From the NCBI RefSeq assembly GCF_035916755.1, contig NZ_JAYWIX010000004.1:62001-126000 (forward strand): a DNA stretch of 64,000 nt, read 5' to 3'. A model generated the notes under the pieces. It worked only from the letters and a program-made list of their open reading frames with translations, made no database searches and had not been told where the DNA came from. The first letter of the stretch is position 1. Each line of letters begins with the position of its first letter. Made by a program: the position numbers and the translations under genes. Of the stretch, positions 36,583 to 44,945 are shown piece after piece. This stretch comes from Rothia sp035916755. Lineage in GTDB: Bacteria; Actinomycetota; Actinomycetes; Actinomycetales; Micrococcaceae.

Positions 36583-37545
36583 CTAATTCATCTTGTTGCG
36601 CCACTCAGCGTCCTTACCCGCGCGGGCATCGCGCAGGGCCTGCAGGTTCTGCTTGATGAGAGCTTCGGGCTCGACGGGGCGGCCGCCCGCTGAGTGGGGG
36701 GTGATGACAATGTTCTTGGCGTCCCACAGGGGGTCGCTAGCGGGCAGGGGCTCTTCGACGACAACGTCGACGGCGGCGCCGGCGATACTGCCTGAGTTGA
36801 GGGCTTCAATCAGGTCTGCCTCGTTAACGGTGGGGCCGCGACCGACGTTGATGACGTAGGCACGCTGGGGCAGCTTGGCCAAGCGAGCGGCGTCGAGGGA
36901 GTTCTTGGTTTCCTCAGAGTTGGGCAGGATCATGACCAGGATGTCGGTGGTTTCTAGGACCGAGTCGATGTCGTCGGTGGCGACCACGGGGAAGCCCGCG
37001 CGCTCACCAGCAGAACGGGCAATACCGGTGACGTCGGCCCCGAAGGCATCGAAGAGGCGGGCGGTTGCCTGGCCAATGGAGCCAAAGCCCCAGATGGTGA
37101 CCTTGGCGCCGAGCAGGGTGGTGACCTGGTCAGCGGGGTGGAGTTCCTGGGGGCCGCCGAGTTCGGTGGCCCAGTTCTTCTGTGCCTGGTGCTCGGCCAG
37201 GGTGGGTAGGAAGCGCACAAAGTTGAGGGCCAGGGCCAGGGTGTGCTCAGCAACGGTCTTTGAGTGCAGACCACTGCCGGAGGCGATGACGGCTTCGGGG
37301 CGGAAGCCCGCGGCCCGTGCCTGATCGGGGCCAGCCAGCAGGGCCTGAACCAGCTCTACCTGCTGGAGGTGGGCGGCGGCGTCCTTGAGCTGGTCGTTGG
37401 TGTTGCCCCATGCCACCAGCACATCGGCGTCATGGTGTTCGGGGGCGATATTAACTGCCGGGTCGTAGCTGATGAGCTCGTCGCCGTCCTCAGCTCCCAG
37501 TGCGCTCTGGTCGAGGGTGATTGATGTGGGCAGAAGAATCTTCAT
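36583..37545 (-). CDS. D-2-hydroxyacid dehydrogenase
   Basis: A 320-residue NAD(P)-dependent dehydrogenase of the D-isomer family (phosphoglycerate dehydrogenase-like). Nucleotide site GFGSIGQATARLFDAFGADV; catalytic Arg, Glu and His in NVGRGPTVNE, VVVEEPLP and TPHSAGG. It reduces or oxidises a 2-keto/2-hydroxy acid; the substrate is unknown. AAAGGAGT precedes the ATG. It lies downstream of the TetR gene on the same strand with a 111-bp gap. Confidence 0.9.
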   Translation of the reverse strand: MKILLPTSITLDQSALGAEDGDELISYDPAVNIAPEHHDADVLVAWGNTNDQLKDAAAHLQQVELVQALLAGPDQARAAGFRPEAVIASGSGLHSKTVAEHTLALALNFVRFLPTLAEHQAQKNWATELGGPQELHPADQVTTLLGAKVTIWGFGSIGQATARLFDAFGADVTGIARSAGERAGFPVVATDDIDSVLETTDILVMILPNSEETKNSLDAARLAKLPQRAYVINVGRGPTVNEADLIEALNSGSIAGAAVDVVVEEPLPASDPLWDAKNIVITPHSAGGRPVEPEALIKQNLQALRDARAGKDAEWRNKMN

Positions 37546-37656
37546 GGTCTACTCCTTTGTTCCAAGTTTTAGGCGCGGGGGCACCCATTAGCCACTTTAC
37601 CCCTGTAGAGCCCTGCGGGGGTCTACCCGTGACGTAGCATGACGGACGGGCCGCGG

Positions 37657-38313
37657 CTAATCCTCGCGCAGCAGGTGGCGGAAGGTCTGCACGGCCTCGC
37701 TGATAATCTCATCGCGTTCTTCACCCTCGGGGACGCCGCGGGTGTAGTCCAGGTAGCGGAGCAGAGCCGAGGTGATACAGAGAGCCGCACGCAGGCGGGG
37801 TTCTGAGGTGCCCGCGTCCGCCTCGCTCTCGGGCAGGTAGGGCCAGGGGCCGCGGCGCCCACTCGCGCTGAACTCCACCCAGTTGACGGTGCGAAGCAGG
37901 TCAGCCAGGATCTTTTCACACTCAATATGGTGGGTTTTCAGGCGGTAGCGCAGTTCCGGGTATTCCTGCACTAGGGGGCGCACCTGCGGGTAGGTGGGGC
38001 TGTCGACCGAAGCGACCATAATATCGAGCATCAGGTGGGCGACGCGTTCGAAGATGTAGAGGTCCTGGCGGGCAGCATCGCGTTGCAGGATGTCATCGGT
38101 GATGACGGGGGCGCGCAGGCCCAGCACGGCGTCCTCCTTACTGGCGAAATAGTTGAAGAGGGTGCGGGGGCTCACCCCGGCACGCTCAGCGATCTCATCG
38201 GTGGTGGTGGCTTTGAGGCCCTTTTCTTGCACCAGGGTGAGGGCGGCCTCGTGGATAGCGGTGTGGGTTCGCTCGCGGCGCTGCTGGCGCACAGACTTCT
38301 CGGGTTTCTTCAC
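37657..38313 (-). CDS. TetR-family transcriptional regulator
   Basis: A 218-residue regulator with N-terminal helix-turn-helix TTTDEIAERAGVSPRTLFNYF and preceding basic residues RQQRRERTH. The C-terminal half is helical and of the MftR-like kind seen in many actinobacteria. ATG at 38311-38313. Divergent from cardiolipin synthase; the 72-bp gap holds no obvious long dyad. Confidence 0.88.
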   Translation of the reverse strand: MKKPEKSVRQQRRERTHTAIHEAALTLVQEKGLKATTTDEIAERAGVSPRTLFNYFASKEDAVLGLRAPVITDDILQRDAARQDLYIFERVAHLMLDIMVASVDSPTYPQVRPLVQEYPELRYRLKTHHIECEKILADLLRTVNWVEFSASGRRGPWPYLPESEADAGTSEPRLRAALCITSALLRYLDYTRGVPEGEERDEIISEAVQTFRHLLRED

Positions 38314-38385
38314 ACCACCAGTCTATTGCAGGGGCAGGTACAGATTTGGACATACAACCCCCACGAAGCTAGCTGCCCCGGTAAA

Positions 38386-39897
38386 ATGAAAAAGGTGAAC
38401 CTAGGTATTCCTCCCCTGATTGACTTGCTGAACCTCCCGCAGTGGGCTTCTATTACCCTGCTGGTGGTTGACCTGCTGATTCGTCTGACCGTGATTTTCT
38501 GGCTACCCTATAACCGCAAACCGGTGGTGGCGCTCGGCTGGCTGATGGCGATTTTCTTTATCCCCTTTGTGGGTCTCTTCGCCTTCTTGGTGTTTGGCTC
38601 CAACCTGGTGCCCCGGCACCGCCGTAGCCGTCAGCGCAGCATGAACCAGATCATTAAAGAGGCCATTCAGGGGGATGACGCAGTGCTGGGCGACCCGGTG
38701 CTCTCTGAGCCTGCGCGGGTGGCAGCTAACCTCAACTACAAGCTCGGTGCCCTGCCGCTGATTGGCGGCAACGACTTCGAGCTGCGCCACGATAACAATG
38801 CGGCCCTGCAAGAAATTGCCGAGAAAATCGATCAGGCTAAGAAGTACGTTCACTTCGAGTTCTACATCACCGCCCTCGATTCAACCACCGAGCCCCTCTG
38901 GGATGCCCTGGTGCGCGCCCATCAGCGCGGGGTTGCGGTGCACGTGCTCATTGACCATATCGGCTCCCGCAAGTACCCCCGCTGGCGGGAACTTCAGCGC
39001 AAGCTCAACGATACCGGGGTGCCCTGGCGACTTATGCTCCCCCTCAAGCCCTGGAAGGGCCAGTGGCAGCGCCCCGACCTGCGCAACCACCGCAAGATTG
39101 TGGTCATTGACGGCGAGATTGCCTTCTCAGGCTCCCAGAACGCCATCGACCGCACCTATAATCTCAAGGGCAACATCAAAAAGGGTCTGGAGTGGAAGGA
39201 CCTCTCATTCTTCTGCACCGGCCCTGTGGTGCACGAGCTCAACGCGGTATTCATCTCTGACTGGTACGCCGAGACCAAGGAACTCCTACTCGATGAAATC
39301 GACGCTGACATCGAAGCCCACGACGAGGCAGGGCAGGAGGGCCAGCGTCCGCTCGCCCAAATCGTACCTTCTGGCCCCGGGTTCGAAACCGAAAATAACC
39401 TGCGCCTGATCAACCACCTGATTTACAACGCAGAAGACCGCATCATCATCTGCTCCCCCTACTTCGTGCCCGAAGAAACTCTGCTGCAGGCGCTCACCAA
39501 TATGGCGCTTTCGGGTATCGACGTAACCCTGATTGTCTGCGAGAAGGGCGACCAGTTCCTGCCGATTATGGGCCAGCGCTCCTACTACGAGCAGCTACTC
39601 CGTTCGGGTGTGAAGATTCAGCAGTACCCTGGCCCCACCGTGCTGCACTCCAAGTTCATGATTGTGGACGACGAAATTACCTTCATCGGTTCCTCCAACA
39701 TGGACCCCCGTTCCTTCGCCCTCAACTTTGAGGTTTCCACCTTCATCGTGGGTAAGCCCATGGTGCAGGAACTCGAAGAAGTTGCCCGGGACTATATCTC
39801 CCGCTGTAAGCGCCTGCGCTATGACGAGTGGGTCAACCGCCCCACCCACCAGAAGATTGCCGAGAACTTCTGCCGTCTGTGGAGCGCCCTGCTCTAA
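38386..39897 (+). CDS. cls: Cardiolipin synthase
   Basis: A 503-residue membrane phospholipase D-type enzyme that condenses two phosphatidylglycerols. Two N-terminal helices (near residues 15-75) are followed by two HKD motifs: H235 in HRKIVVIDGEIAFSGSQN and H421 in HSKFMIVDDEITFIGSSN. I use the ATG at 38386 (KKVNLGIPPLIDL follows); upstream in-frame starts lie within the divergent TetR gene. Confidence 0.94.
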   Translation: MKKVNLGIPPLIDLLNLPQWASITLLVVDLLIRLTVIFWLPYNRKPVVALGWLMAIFFIPFVGLFAFLVFGSNLVPRHRRSRQRSMNQIIKEAIQGDDAVLGDPVLSEPARVAANLNYKLGALPLIGGNDFELRHDNNAALQEIAEKIDQAKKYVHFEFYITALDSTTEPLWDALVRAHQRGVAVHVLIDHIGSRKYPRWRELQRKLNDTGVPWRLMLPLKPWKGQWQRPDLRNHRKIVVIDGEIAFSGSQNAIDRTYNLKGNIKKGLEWKDLSFFCTGPVVHELNAVFISDWYAETKELLLDEIDADIEAHDEAGQEGQRPLAQIVPSGPGFETENNLRLINHLIYNAEDRIIICSPYFVPEETLLQALTNMALSGIDVTLIVCEKGDQFLPIMGQRSYYEQLLRSGVKIQQYPGPTVLHSKFMIVDDEITFIGSSNMDPRSFALNFEVSTFIVGKPMVQELEEVARDYISRCKRLRYDEWVNRPTHQKIAENFCRLWSALL

Positions 39898-39921
39898 CCG
39901 TCGGCACGGCTGAAAGAAGAT

Positions 39922-39972
39922 AAGGACGCCCCCCGCACTCCCCTGCCCGTTGGCAGGAAGGCGCGGGGCAGC
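39922..39972. terminator. Hairpin between cls and the monooxygenase gene
   Basis: After GGACGCC comes CCCCGC...CCTGCC-CGTT-GGCAGG...GCGGGG, a two-step hairpin in the convergent gap. The core ACTCCCCTGCC is the repeat seen at 1924, 10288 and 21146. Confidence 0.65.
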
Positions 39973-39990
39973 GGCCTGGCATCTGCAGAA

Positions 39991-41457
39991 CTAGTGGCCT
40001 GCGGCCTCTGCCTTCTCAGCCTTCTCAATCGCCAGCTTGAGGAAGTCACGGGCCGGGGTGTCGGCGGCGGAGGGCTTGCCCGCGTAGGCGCCGCGGTACT
40101 TGGCAGCGGGGTGGCGCTCGTCCACGTACTTGTTGCCCTCACCGAAGAGGCTCTCGCGCAGGGTGGAGCCCTCATAGGCGGTGCGGTAGCGGCCACGCTT
40201 CTGCAGTTCGGGGACCACGAACTCAACGAAGTCTTCGAAGGATCCGGGAGAAACGTGGTAGGCCAGGTTGATGCCGTCCAGACCACCCTCGTCAATCCAC
40301 TTCTCCAGCTCATCGGCAACGGTCTGGGGGGAGCCCACCAGAACCGCCCCCATACCGCCGGTGGCGCAGTGCTCGGCGATGTCCTTGCGGGTCCACTCCT
40401 TCTCCTTATCCTGCAGGGTAAATGGGGTCAGGAAGGACTGAATCGACTCGGTCTCAACGTACTTGAGAGCCTCTTCCTCATCGAACTGATTCAGGTCAAG
40501 ACCGCTCCAGCCGCCGATGATGCCCTGAGATGCCTCAACGTTCTGGTACTTGAGGTACTCAGCGTACTTGGCCTGAGCCTTCTCGTCGGTCTCATCCACG
40601 ACAACGGAGAGCATAGCCAGAATCTTCACGTCATCGCGCTTGCGGCCGGCCTTTTCAGCCTCGTTGCGGATACGCTCGGTCAGCACCTTAGTCAGGTGGG
40701 GGCGCAGAGCGGTGATGAAGATAGCCTCGGCGTGCTGGCCAGAGAAAGCCTGGCCGCGGGAGGACGCACCGGCCTGGAAAATCACGGGAGTGCGCTGGGG
40801 TGAAGGCTCAGTCAGGGCGATGCCGGGTACCTGGAAGTACTTGCCCTTGTGCAGGATGGGGTGCACCTTAGAGGGGTCAGCGAAGACGCCGTTTTCACGG
40901 TCGCGGGGCACAGAGCCGTCCTCCCAGGAGCCTTCCCACAGCTTGTAACAGACATCGAGGAACTCTTCGGCAATCTCGTACCGCTTATCGTGCTCAATCT
41001 GACCGGGTAGACCCTGGTTCTCAGCAGCGGACTGTAGGTAGGAGGTCACCACGTTGAAGCCCACGCGGCCGCCGGTCAGGTGATCCAGGGTGGAGTAGGA
41101 GCGGGCCAGGGTGTAGGGCTGGTTGTAGGTCACGGCGGCGGTAACACCAAAGCCCAGGTGCTCGGTTACAGCAGCCATAGCAGAAATCTGCAGGAAGGGG
41201 TCACCCACAGGAACCTGGGCACCGTCCTTGAGTACGGGAGCTACTGAATCCTTGTAGACGTCGTAGACGCCCACCACGTCAGCGATAAATACAGCGTCGA
41301 ACAGACCCTTCTCGCAGACCTTCGCCAGATCAGTCCAGTACTTAATGGTGTTATACTCATCCGCCCGGTTACGGGGGTGGCGCCACAGGCCAAAGCTCTG
41401 GTGGCTAGTGGTGGTCATATCGAAGGCGTTGACAACGATGCGCTTCTTCTCGGTCAT
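39991..41457 (-). CDS. FMN-dependent monooxygenase, NtaA/SnaA/DszA family, SAM-regulated
   Basis: A 488-residue LLM-class (bacterial luciferase-like) flavin monooxygenase. Conserved stretches: NAFDMTTTSHQSFGLWRHPR, HLTGGRVGFNVVTSYLQSAA and PVIFQAGASSRGQAFSGQHAE (split). The family oxidises nitrilotriacetate, dibenzothiophene sulfone and similar organosulfur or organonitrogen compounds, with reduced flavin from a partner reductase. A SAM-IV riboswitch in its leader argues for a role in sulfur scavenging. ATG at 41455-41457. A flavin reductase partner lies at 44429. Confidence 0.9.
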   Translation of the reverse strand: MTEKKRIVVNAFDMTTTSHQSFGLWRHPRNRADEYNTIKYWTDLAKVCEKGLFDAVFIADVVGVYDVYKDSVAPVLKDGAQVPVGDPFLQISAMAAVTEHLGFGVTAAVTYNQPYTLARSYSTLDHLTGGRVGFNVVTSYLQSAAENQGLPGQIEHDKRYEIAEEFLDVCYKLWEGSWEDGSVPRDRENGVFADPSKVHPILHKGKYFQVPGIALTEPSPQRTPVIFQAGASSRGQAFSGQHAEAIFITALRPHLTKVLTERIRNEAEKAGRKRDDVKILAMLSVVVDETDEKAQAKYAEYLKYQNVEASQGIIGGWSGLDLNQFDEEEALKYVETESIQSFLTPFTLQDKEKEWTRKDIAEHCATGGMGAVLVGSPQTVADELEKWIDEGGLDGINLAYHVSPGSFEDFVEFVVPELQKRGRYRTAYEGSTLRESLFGEGNKYVDERHPAAKYRGAYAGKPSAADTPARDFLKLAIEKAEKAEAAGH

Positions 41458-41532
41458 AAACCGGGCCCTTTCACAAATAGTGCTTGGCCCTTCGCGCCCG
41501 TGCTGCCACCGGCGTCCTTACCCAAAAGTAAA

Positions 41533-41562
41533 AGGCGCCGAGCCTTCGCGAAGGTGGCGCCT
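41533..41562 (-). terminator. Terminator acting as riboswitch expression platform
   Basis: On the minus strand AGGCGCC pairs with GGCGCCT, with an inner CCTTCGCGAAGG hairpin, followed by TTTTACTTTT. It comes right after the SAM-IV aptamer and before the monooxygenase start, so SAM binding probably favours termination. Confidence 0.75.
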
Positions 41563-41668
41563 GGGTGCGCCGTACTTGCATTACTGCCTGATCCTCATCT
41601 GGGGCACCCCGCTACGGGAGAGGGTTGCCGCCCAACTAGCCAGAGCTTGACGTTAGGACTCATGATCT
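41563..41668 (-). ncRNA. SAM-IV riboswitch
   Basis: Minus-strand sequence follows the SAM-IV aptamer closely: GATCATGAG at the 5' side pairing with GATGAGGATC; the core GGCGGCAACCCTC; and GTAGCGGGGTGCCCCAGATGA split as GCGGGGTGCCCCAGATGA. Downstream AAGTACGGCGC fits the extra pseudoknot segment that sets SAM-IV apart from SAM-I. It controls the monooxygenase at 39991-41457: high SAM should switch it off. Confidence 0.85.
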
Positions 41669-41880
41669 TAGGTTTTAGTGTACACAACACCACGGTGACC
41701 GCAGGCACAAGCATGAAGATATTGCCGAACATGACGAAAGGTGTAGATATTACGACCTGGATTGACCTCCCATACATATTATTTCCCCTGCGTTACCGGT
41801 GGAGATGCTATACCGAAAGCCTGGCAGATACAGGCATAGCGGTGTGATCCACAGTATATCTAGCTCTTATGCGCGGTATT

Positions 41881-41936
41881 TATACCAGGGTATAAAAATG
41901 GAAATATCCTCCATATATTTATGGAGATAATCTCCA
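41881..41936. promoter_or_regulatory. Repeated operator before the nitroreductase operon
   Basis: Two 15-bp dyads, TGGAAATATCCTCCA (41899-41913) and TGGAGATAATCTCCA (41922-41936), lie 23 bp apart just before the nitroreductase gene. They share the pattern YGGARANNNYCTCCR with two sites at 44365-44412 beside a TetR gene. Next to them is a further palindrome TATACC-AG-GGTATA (41881-41894). Confidence 0.6.
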
Positions 41937-41956
41937 CTTAATGCTAAGGTGAAAAC

Positions 41957-42643
41957 ATGACGACGACTCAACAGCTCTCAGACTTCATCCGCAGCCGCCA
42001 CTCACCCCGTCAGTTCCTCCCCGAGCCTATCCCCGCGCCTACCCTCCGCCAAGTCCTCGAAGATGCCCAAAGTGCGCCATCCAACTCCAACACCCAACCC
42101 TGGAACATCCACATCGTCTCTGGCGCCACCAAAGACCGCGTCACCCAGGCGATGATTGCCGACCTTGAAGCCGGCAAATTCCACCCTGATTTCAACACCG
42201 ACTACGGTACCGATACCTACCTACGCCGCTCCCAGGAGCTTGCAGCCTCCACCTACCTCGCACAGGGCGTAGCCCGCAACGACACAGAAGGCAGAGTCGA
42301 AGTAATCCGCAAGAACCTGCGCTTCTACGACGCACCTCACGCCGTTTTCCTCTTCATGCCCATGATGGGCGACGGCATTCGCGCCAGTGGCGACCTCGGC
42401 ATGTATGCCCAGAATTTCCTACTCTCACTGACCGCTCACGGCTACCACGGCATTCCTCTGGCATCTGCCGCCATGTTTCCTGATACGGTGCGTGAGATTC
42501 TGGAGGTACCAGCGGAGTTTAAGCTCCAGTTTGCCCTCGCCATCGGCAAGGGCGACCCCACCTCACCCCTCTACAACGCAGGGGTGGGACGCGTGCCCCT
42601 CAGCGAATCCGTTACCCTGCACGATACTCCCGGCGTACTCTAA
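41957..42643 (+). CDS. Nitroreductase-family oxidoreductase
   Basis: A 228-residue FMN-dependent nitroreductase-fold protein: RSRHSPRQFLPEPI, then DAQSAPSNSNTQPWNIHIVSG (split), the FMN phosphate-binding region of the family, and ALAIGKGDPTSPLYNAG near the end. Likely NAD(P)H-dependent reduction of nitro or quinone compounds; substrate unknown. Same operon as the MDR oxidoreductase 39 bp downstream. Two YGGARANNNYCTCCR dyads in the promoter suggest control by the TetR at 43771. Confidence 0.88.
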   Translation: MTTTQQLSDFIRSRHSPRQFLPEPIPAPTLRQVLEDAQSAPSNSNTQPWNIHIVSGATKDRVTQAMIADLEAGKFHPDFNTDYGTDTYLRRSQELAASTYLAQGVARNDTEGRVEVIRKNLRFYDAPHAVFLFMPMMGDGIRASGDLGMYAQNFLLSLTAHGYHGIPLASAAMFPDTVREILEVPAEFKLQFALAIGKGDPTSPLYNAGVGRVPLSESVTLHDTPGVL

Positions 42644-42682
42644 TCCCACAGATTTTCTACTATCAATAACCCAAGGAGAATA

Positions 42683-43696
42683 ATGCGAGCCTGGCAACTC
42701 AAAGACTTCGGTATCGACTCCCTTGAACAGGTCGATATCAACAAGCCCACCATCAACGACCACCAGATTCTCATCAAGGTGAACGCAGTTTCCCTCAACT
42801 ACCGCGACAAAGCAATCGTTGAGGGCAACTACACCCCCGACCTCATCACCTTCCCCATCATTCCTGTCTCCGACGCCTCCGGCGAAGTAGTTGAGATAGG
42901 ATCTGCCGTCACACGGTTTAAGGTAGGAGACCGCGTTACCTCCCACATGTTCACCACCTGGCTCGACGGAAAACCCCAGGGAAACGAGGTAGAACACGCA
43001 CTGGGCGCAACCATCGATGGCGGCCTTGCCGAATACATGGTACTGAACGAGGATGCCACCGTACACACTCCCAGCACCCTCAGCGACAAGGAAGCATCCA
43101 CCCTGCCCGTCGCGGCCTTCACTGTCTGGTTCTCTCTCGTGGAGTACGGCAGTATCAAGGCAGGTGACCGAGTCCTTGTTCTCGGGACCGGCGGTGTCTC
43201 CATCTTCGCTATCCAAATTGCTTCCGCTCTCGGGGCAGAAGTTATCGTCACCAGTAGCAGTGACGAAAAACTAGAGAAAGCCCGCAAGCTCGGTGCAACA
43301 CACACCATTAACTACAGCACAACCCCCAACTGGGAGGACCAGATTCTGGCCCTCACCGGCGGTCAGGGCGTTGAACACATTATTGAGGTAGTAGGTGGGT
43401 CAAGCATCAACAAGTCCATCAAGGCGCTTGCCTTCCAGGGAAACATCTATGTTATCGGCTTCCTAGATGATATGAACGCTCAGGTAAATCTCTTTGACCT
43501 GCTAGCCAAGCAAGCGAAACTCCAGGGCATTAACGTGGGTCATCACCGCGCCTTTGAGGATTTCACCCGCGCACTCAACCAGCTTGATATTAAACCTGAA
43601 ATCGACTCTGTCTACTCCTTTGACGAGGCTAAGACCGCCTACCAGCGCCTCTTTGATGGAGCACTAGGCAAAGTCGTCATCGACTTCACCCGCTAA
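42683..43696 (+). CDS. Zinc-independent-looking MDR alcohol dehydrogenase / quinone oxidoreductase
   Basis: A 337-residue medium-chain dehydrogenase/reductase. N-terminal GroES-like part (NAVSLNYRDKAIVEGNY, PVSDASGEVVEIGSAVTRFK), then Rossmann motif LGTGGVSIFAIQIASALGA. The usual catalytic-zinc Cys near residue 40 is replaced (NYRDK), as in quinone oxidoreductases, so I favour that group. AAGGAG upstream of ATG. Partner of the nitroreductase in one operon, ending at a bidirectional terminator. Confidence 0.88.
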   Translation: MRAWQLKDFGIDSLEQVDINKPTINDHQILIKVNAVSLNYRDKAIVEGNYTPDLITFPIIPVSDASGEVVEIGSAVTRFKVGDRVTSHMFTTWLDGKPQGNEVEHALGATIDGGLAEYMVLNEDATVHTPSTLSDKEASTLPVAAFTVWFSLVEYGSIKAGDRVLVLGTGGVSIFAIQIASALGAEVIVTSSSDEKLEKARKLGATHTINYSTTPNWEDQILALTGGQGVEHIIEVVGGSSINKSIKALAFQGNIYVIGFLDDMNAQVNLFDLLAKQAKLQGINVGHHRAFEDFTRALNQLDIKPEIDSVYSFDEAKTAYQRLFDGALGKVVIDFTR

Positions 43697-43716
43697 CCCC
43701 GCCTAAGGAACACCAA

Positions 43717-43747
43717 AGAGCCCCACCCGACTCAACGGGTGGGGCTC
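43717..43747. terminator. Bidirectional terminator
   Basis: AGAGCCCCACCCG and CGGGTGGGGCTCT, perfect 13-bp arms around a 6-nt loop, between the convergent MDR and TetR genes. Confidence 0.9.
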
Positions 43748-43770
43748 TCCTCGTTGCCTCCAGCCCCCTT

Positions 43771-44340
43771 CTAGCGCAGCCAGCCGCTTGCCAGCAGGTC
43801 AAAGAGACGCTCTGGCTCATCAGAGTGCCGGGCAGCCCACGCTATGCCCAGAGTCGCCAAATACAGATCTTTACCGGTGACATCCTCCCGCACATAGCCG
43901 TCCGCCTGGGCTGCCGCCAGCAGGGTATCCAGCTGGCTAATCACGTCCTGGCACGCCATACCTAGCGGGGAGGATGCCTCATCCACCGCCGTGCGCATAG
44001 GCTCCGTTAGCCCCTCATAGGTGCCAAACCAGCGGGCAGTCGCACGCAACCAAATCTTAAGAACCTCTAAGGAATCTTCACCGCGTGCCAGCGAATCAGC
44101 AGCAGGCTCCGGCGCACCCATACCCTGCGATTCCAGCACAGCCGCTACCAGGGCAGGGCGGTTAGGGAAATTACGGTAGAGCGTACCCGCACCCACACCC
44201 GCCTGCTTGGCAACGGCGTCCATAGAGATATTGACGCCCTCCTTCTCGAAAGCCACGCGGGCAACCTCAAGAATTTTTTCGCGGTTGCGCAGGGCATCAG
44301 CGCGGGGTTTACGGGCCTGGGGGGCAAGTGTTTGTGTCAT
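43771..44340 (-). CDS. TetR-family regulator of the flavin-oxidoreductase divergon
   Basis: A 189-residue regulator: basic start PQARKPRADALRNREKIL, helix-turn-helix ISMDAVAKQAGVGAGTLYRNF, C-terminal helices of the SbtR-like kind. The ATG at 44338-44340 gives the family length. It lies between the two operons that carry the dyad YGGARANNNYCTCCR and is divergent from the flavin reductase, so it is the likely repressor of both and of itself. Confidence 0.87.
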   Translation of the reverse strand: MTQTLAPQARKPRADALRNREKILEVARVAFEKEGVNISMDAVAKQAGVGAGTLYRNFPNRPALVAAVLESQGMGAPEPAADSLARGEDSLEVLKIWLRATARWFGTYEGLTEPMRTAVDEASSPLGMACQDVISQLDTLLAAAQADGYVREDVTGKDLYLATLGIAWAARHSDEPERLFDLLASGWLR

Positions 44341-44364
44341 GTTCCCTATCCTACACTTGATAAA

Positions 44365-44412
44365 CGGAAAAAGTCTCCGTATAGTTACAAACATAAACGG
44401 AAAACTTCTCCA
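44365..44412. promoter_or_regulatory. Two TetR operators in the divergent promoter
   Basis: CGGAAAAAGTCTCCG (44365-44379) and CGGAAAACTTCTCCA (44398-44412), between the TetR gene and the flavin reductase gene. Same consensus as the pair before the nitroreductase gene at 41899 and 41922. Confidence 0.62.
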
Positions 44413-44428
44413 CTTAGAAAGGTTAAGC

Positions 44429-44914
44429 ATGACAACAACAGCAATAGACCCCCGCGAACTCCGCACCACCTTCGGTGCCTACCCCACCGGCATCGCCCTC
44501 ACCGCAGGCCACACCAACGGCACACCCGCCGGCATGCTTACCAACTCCTTCACCACCATCTCCCTCGATCCACCCCTTATCAGCGTCAGCTTCGCCAAAA
44601 CCTCCACTACCTGGCCTGACCTCAGCAAACTACCCCAGCTCGGCATCAGCATCCTCGCCGCAGACGATCTAGAAAACGCCAACCTCCTCCGCCGTGCCAC
44701 CCAAGACCGTTTCAAAGACATTACCTACACCACCCACGACGGCGGCGCCCTCACCCTCCCCGGCGCAGCAGCCCACCTCATCGTAGAGCCCTACCAAACC
44801 ATCGAAGCAGGCGACCACATCATCGCCCTCTACCGCGTCCTCGACCACCACCGCGCCGACGACACCCAACCCCTCATCTTCCACAACAGCACCATGCGAC
44901 CCCTCGCAGCCTAA
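44429..44914 (+). CDS. Flavin reductase (FMN reductase component of a two-component monooxygenase)
   Basis: A 161-residue flavin_reduct-domain protein: RTTFGAYPTGIALTAGHTNG, GMLTNSFTTISLDPPLISVS, and GDHIIALYRVLDHH. It supplies reduced FMN to the monooxygenase encoded 31 bp downstream. The ATG at 44429 has AAAGGTT upstream; earlier in-frame starts lie inside the divergent TetR gene. Promoter carries two candidate TetR sites. Confidence 0.9.
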   Translation: MTTTAIDPRELRTTFGAYPTGIALTAGHTNGTPAGMLTNSFTTISLDPPLISVSFAKTSTTWPDLSKLPQLGISILAADDLENANLLRRATQDRFKDITYTTHDGGALTLPGAAAHLIVEPYQTIEAGDHIIALYRVLDHHRADDTQPLIFHNSTMRPLAA

Positions 44915-44945
44915 AAAACACCAACCAACAGAAAGAGAAAAAATC

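Noticed and set aside
38035..38385. Upstream extension of the cardiolipin synthase frame
   Set aside because: Lies within the divergent TetR gene; the ATG at 38386 gives the normal two-helix N-terminus.
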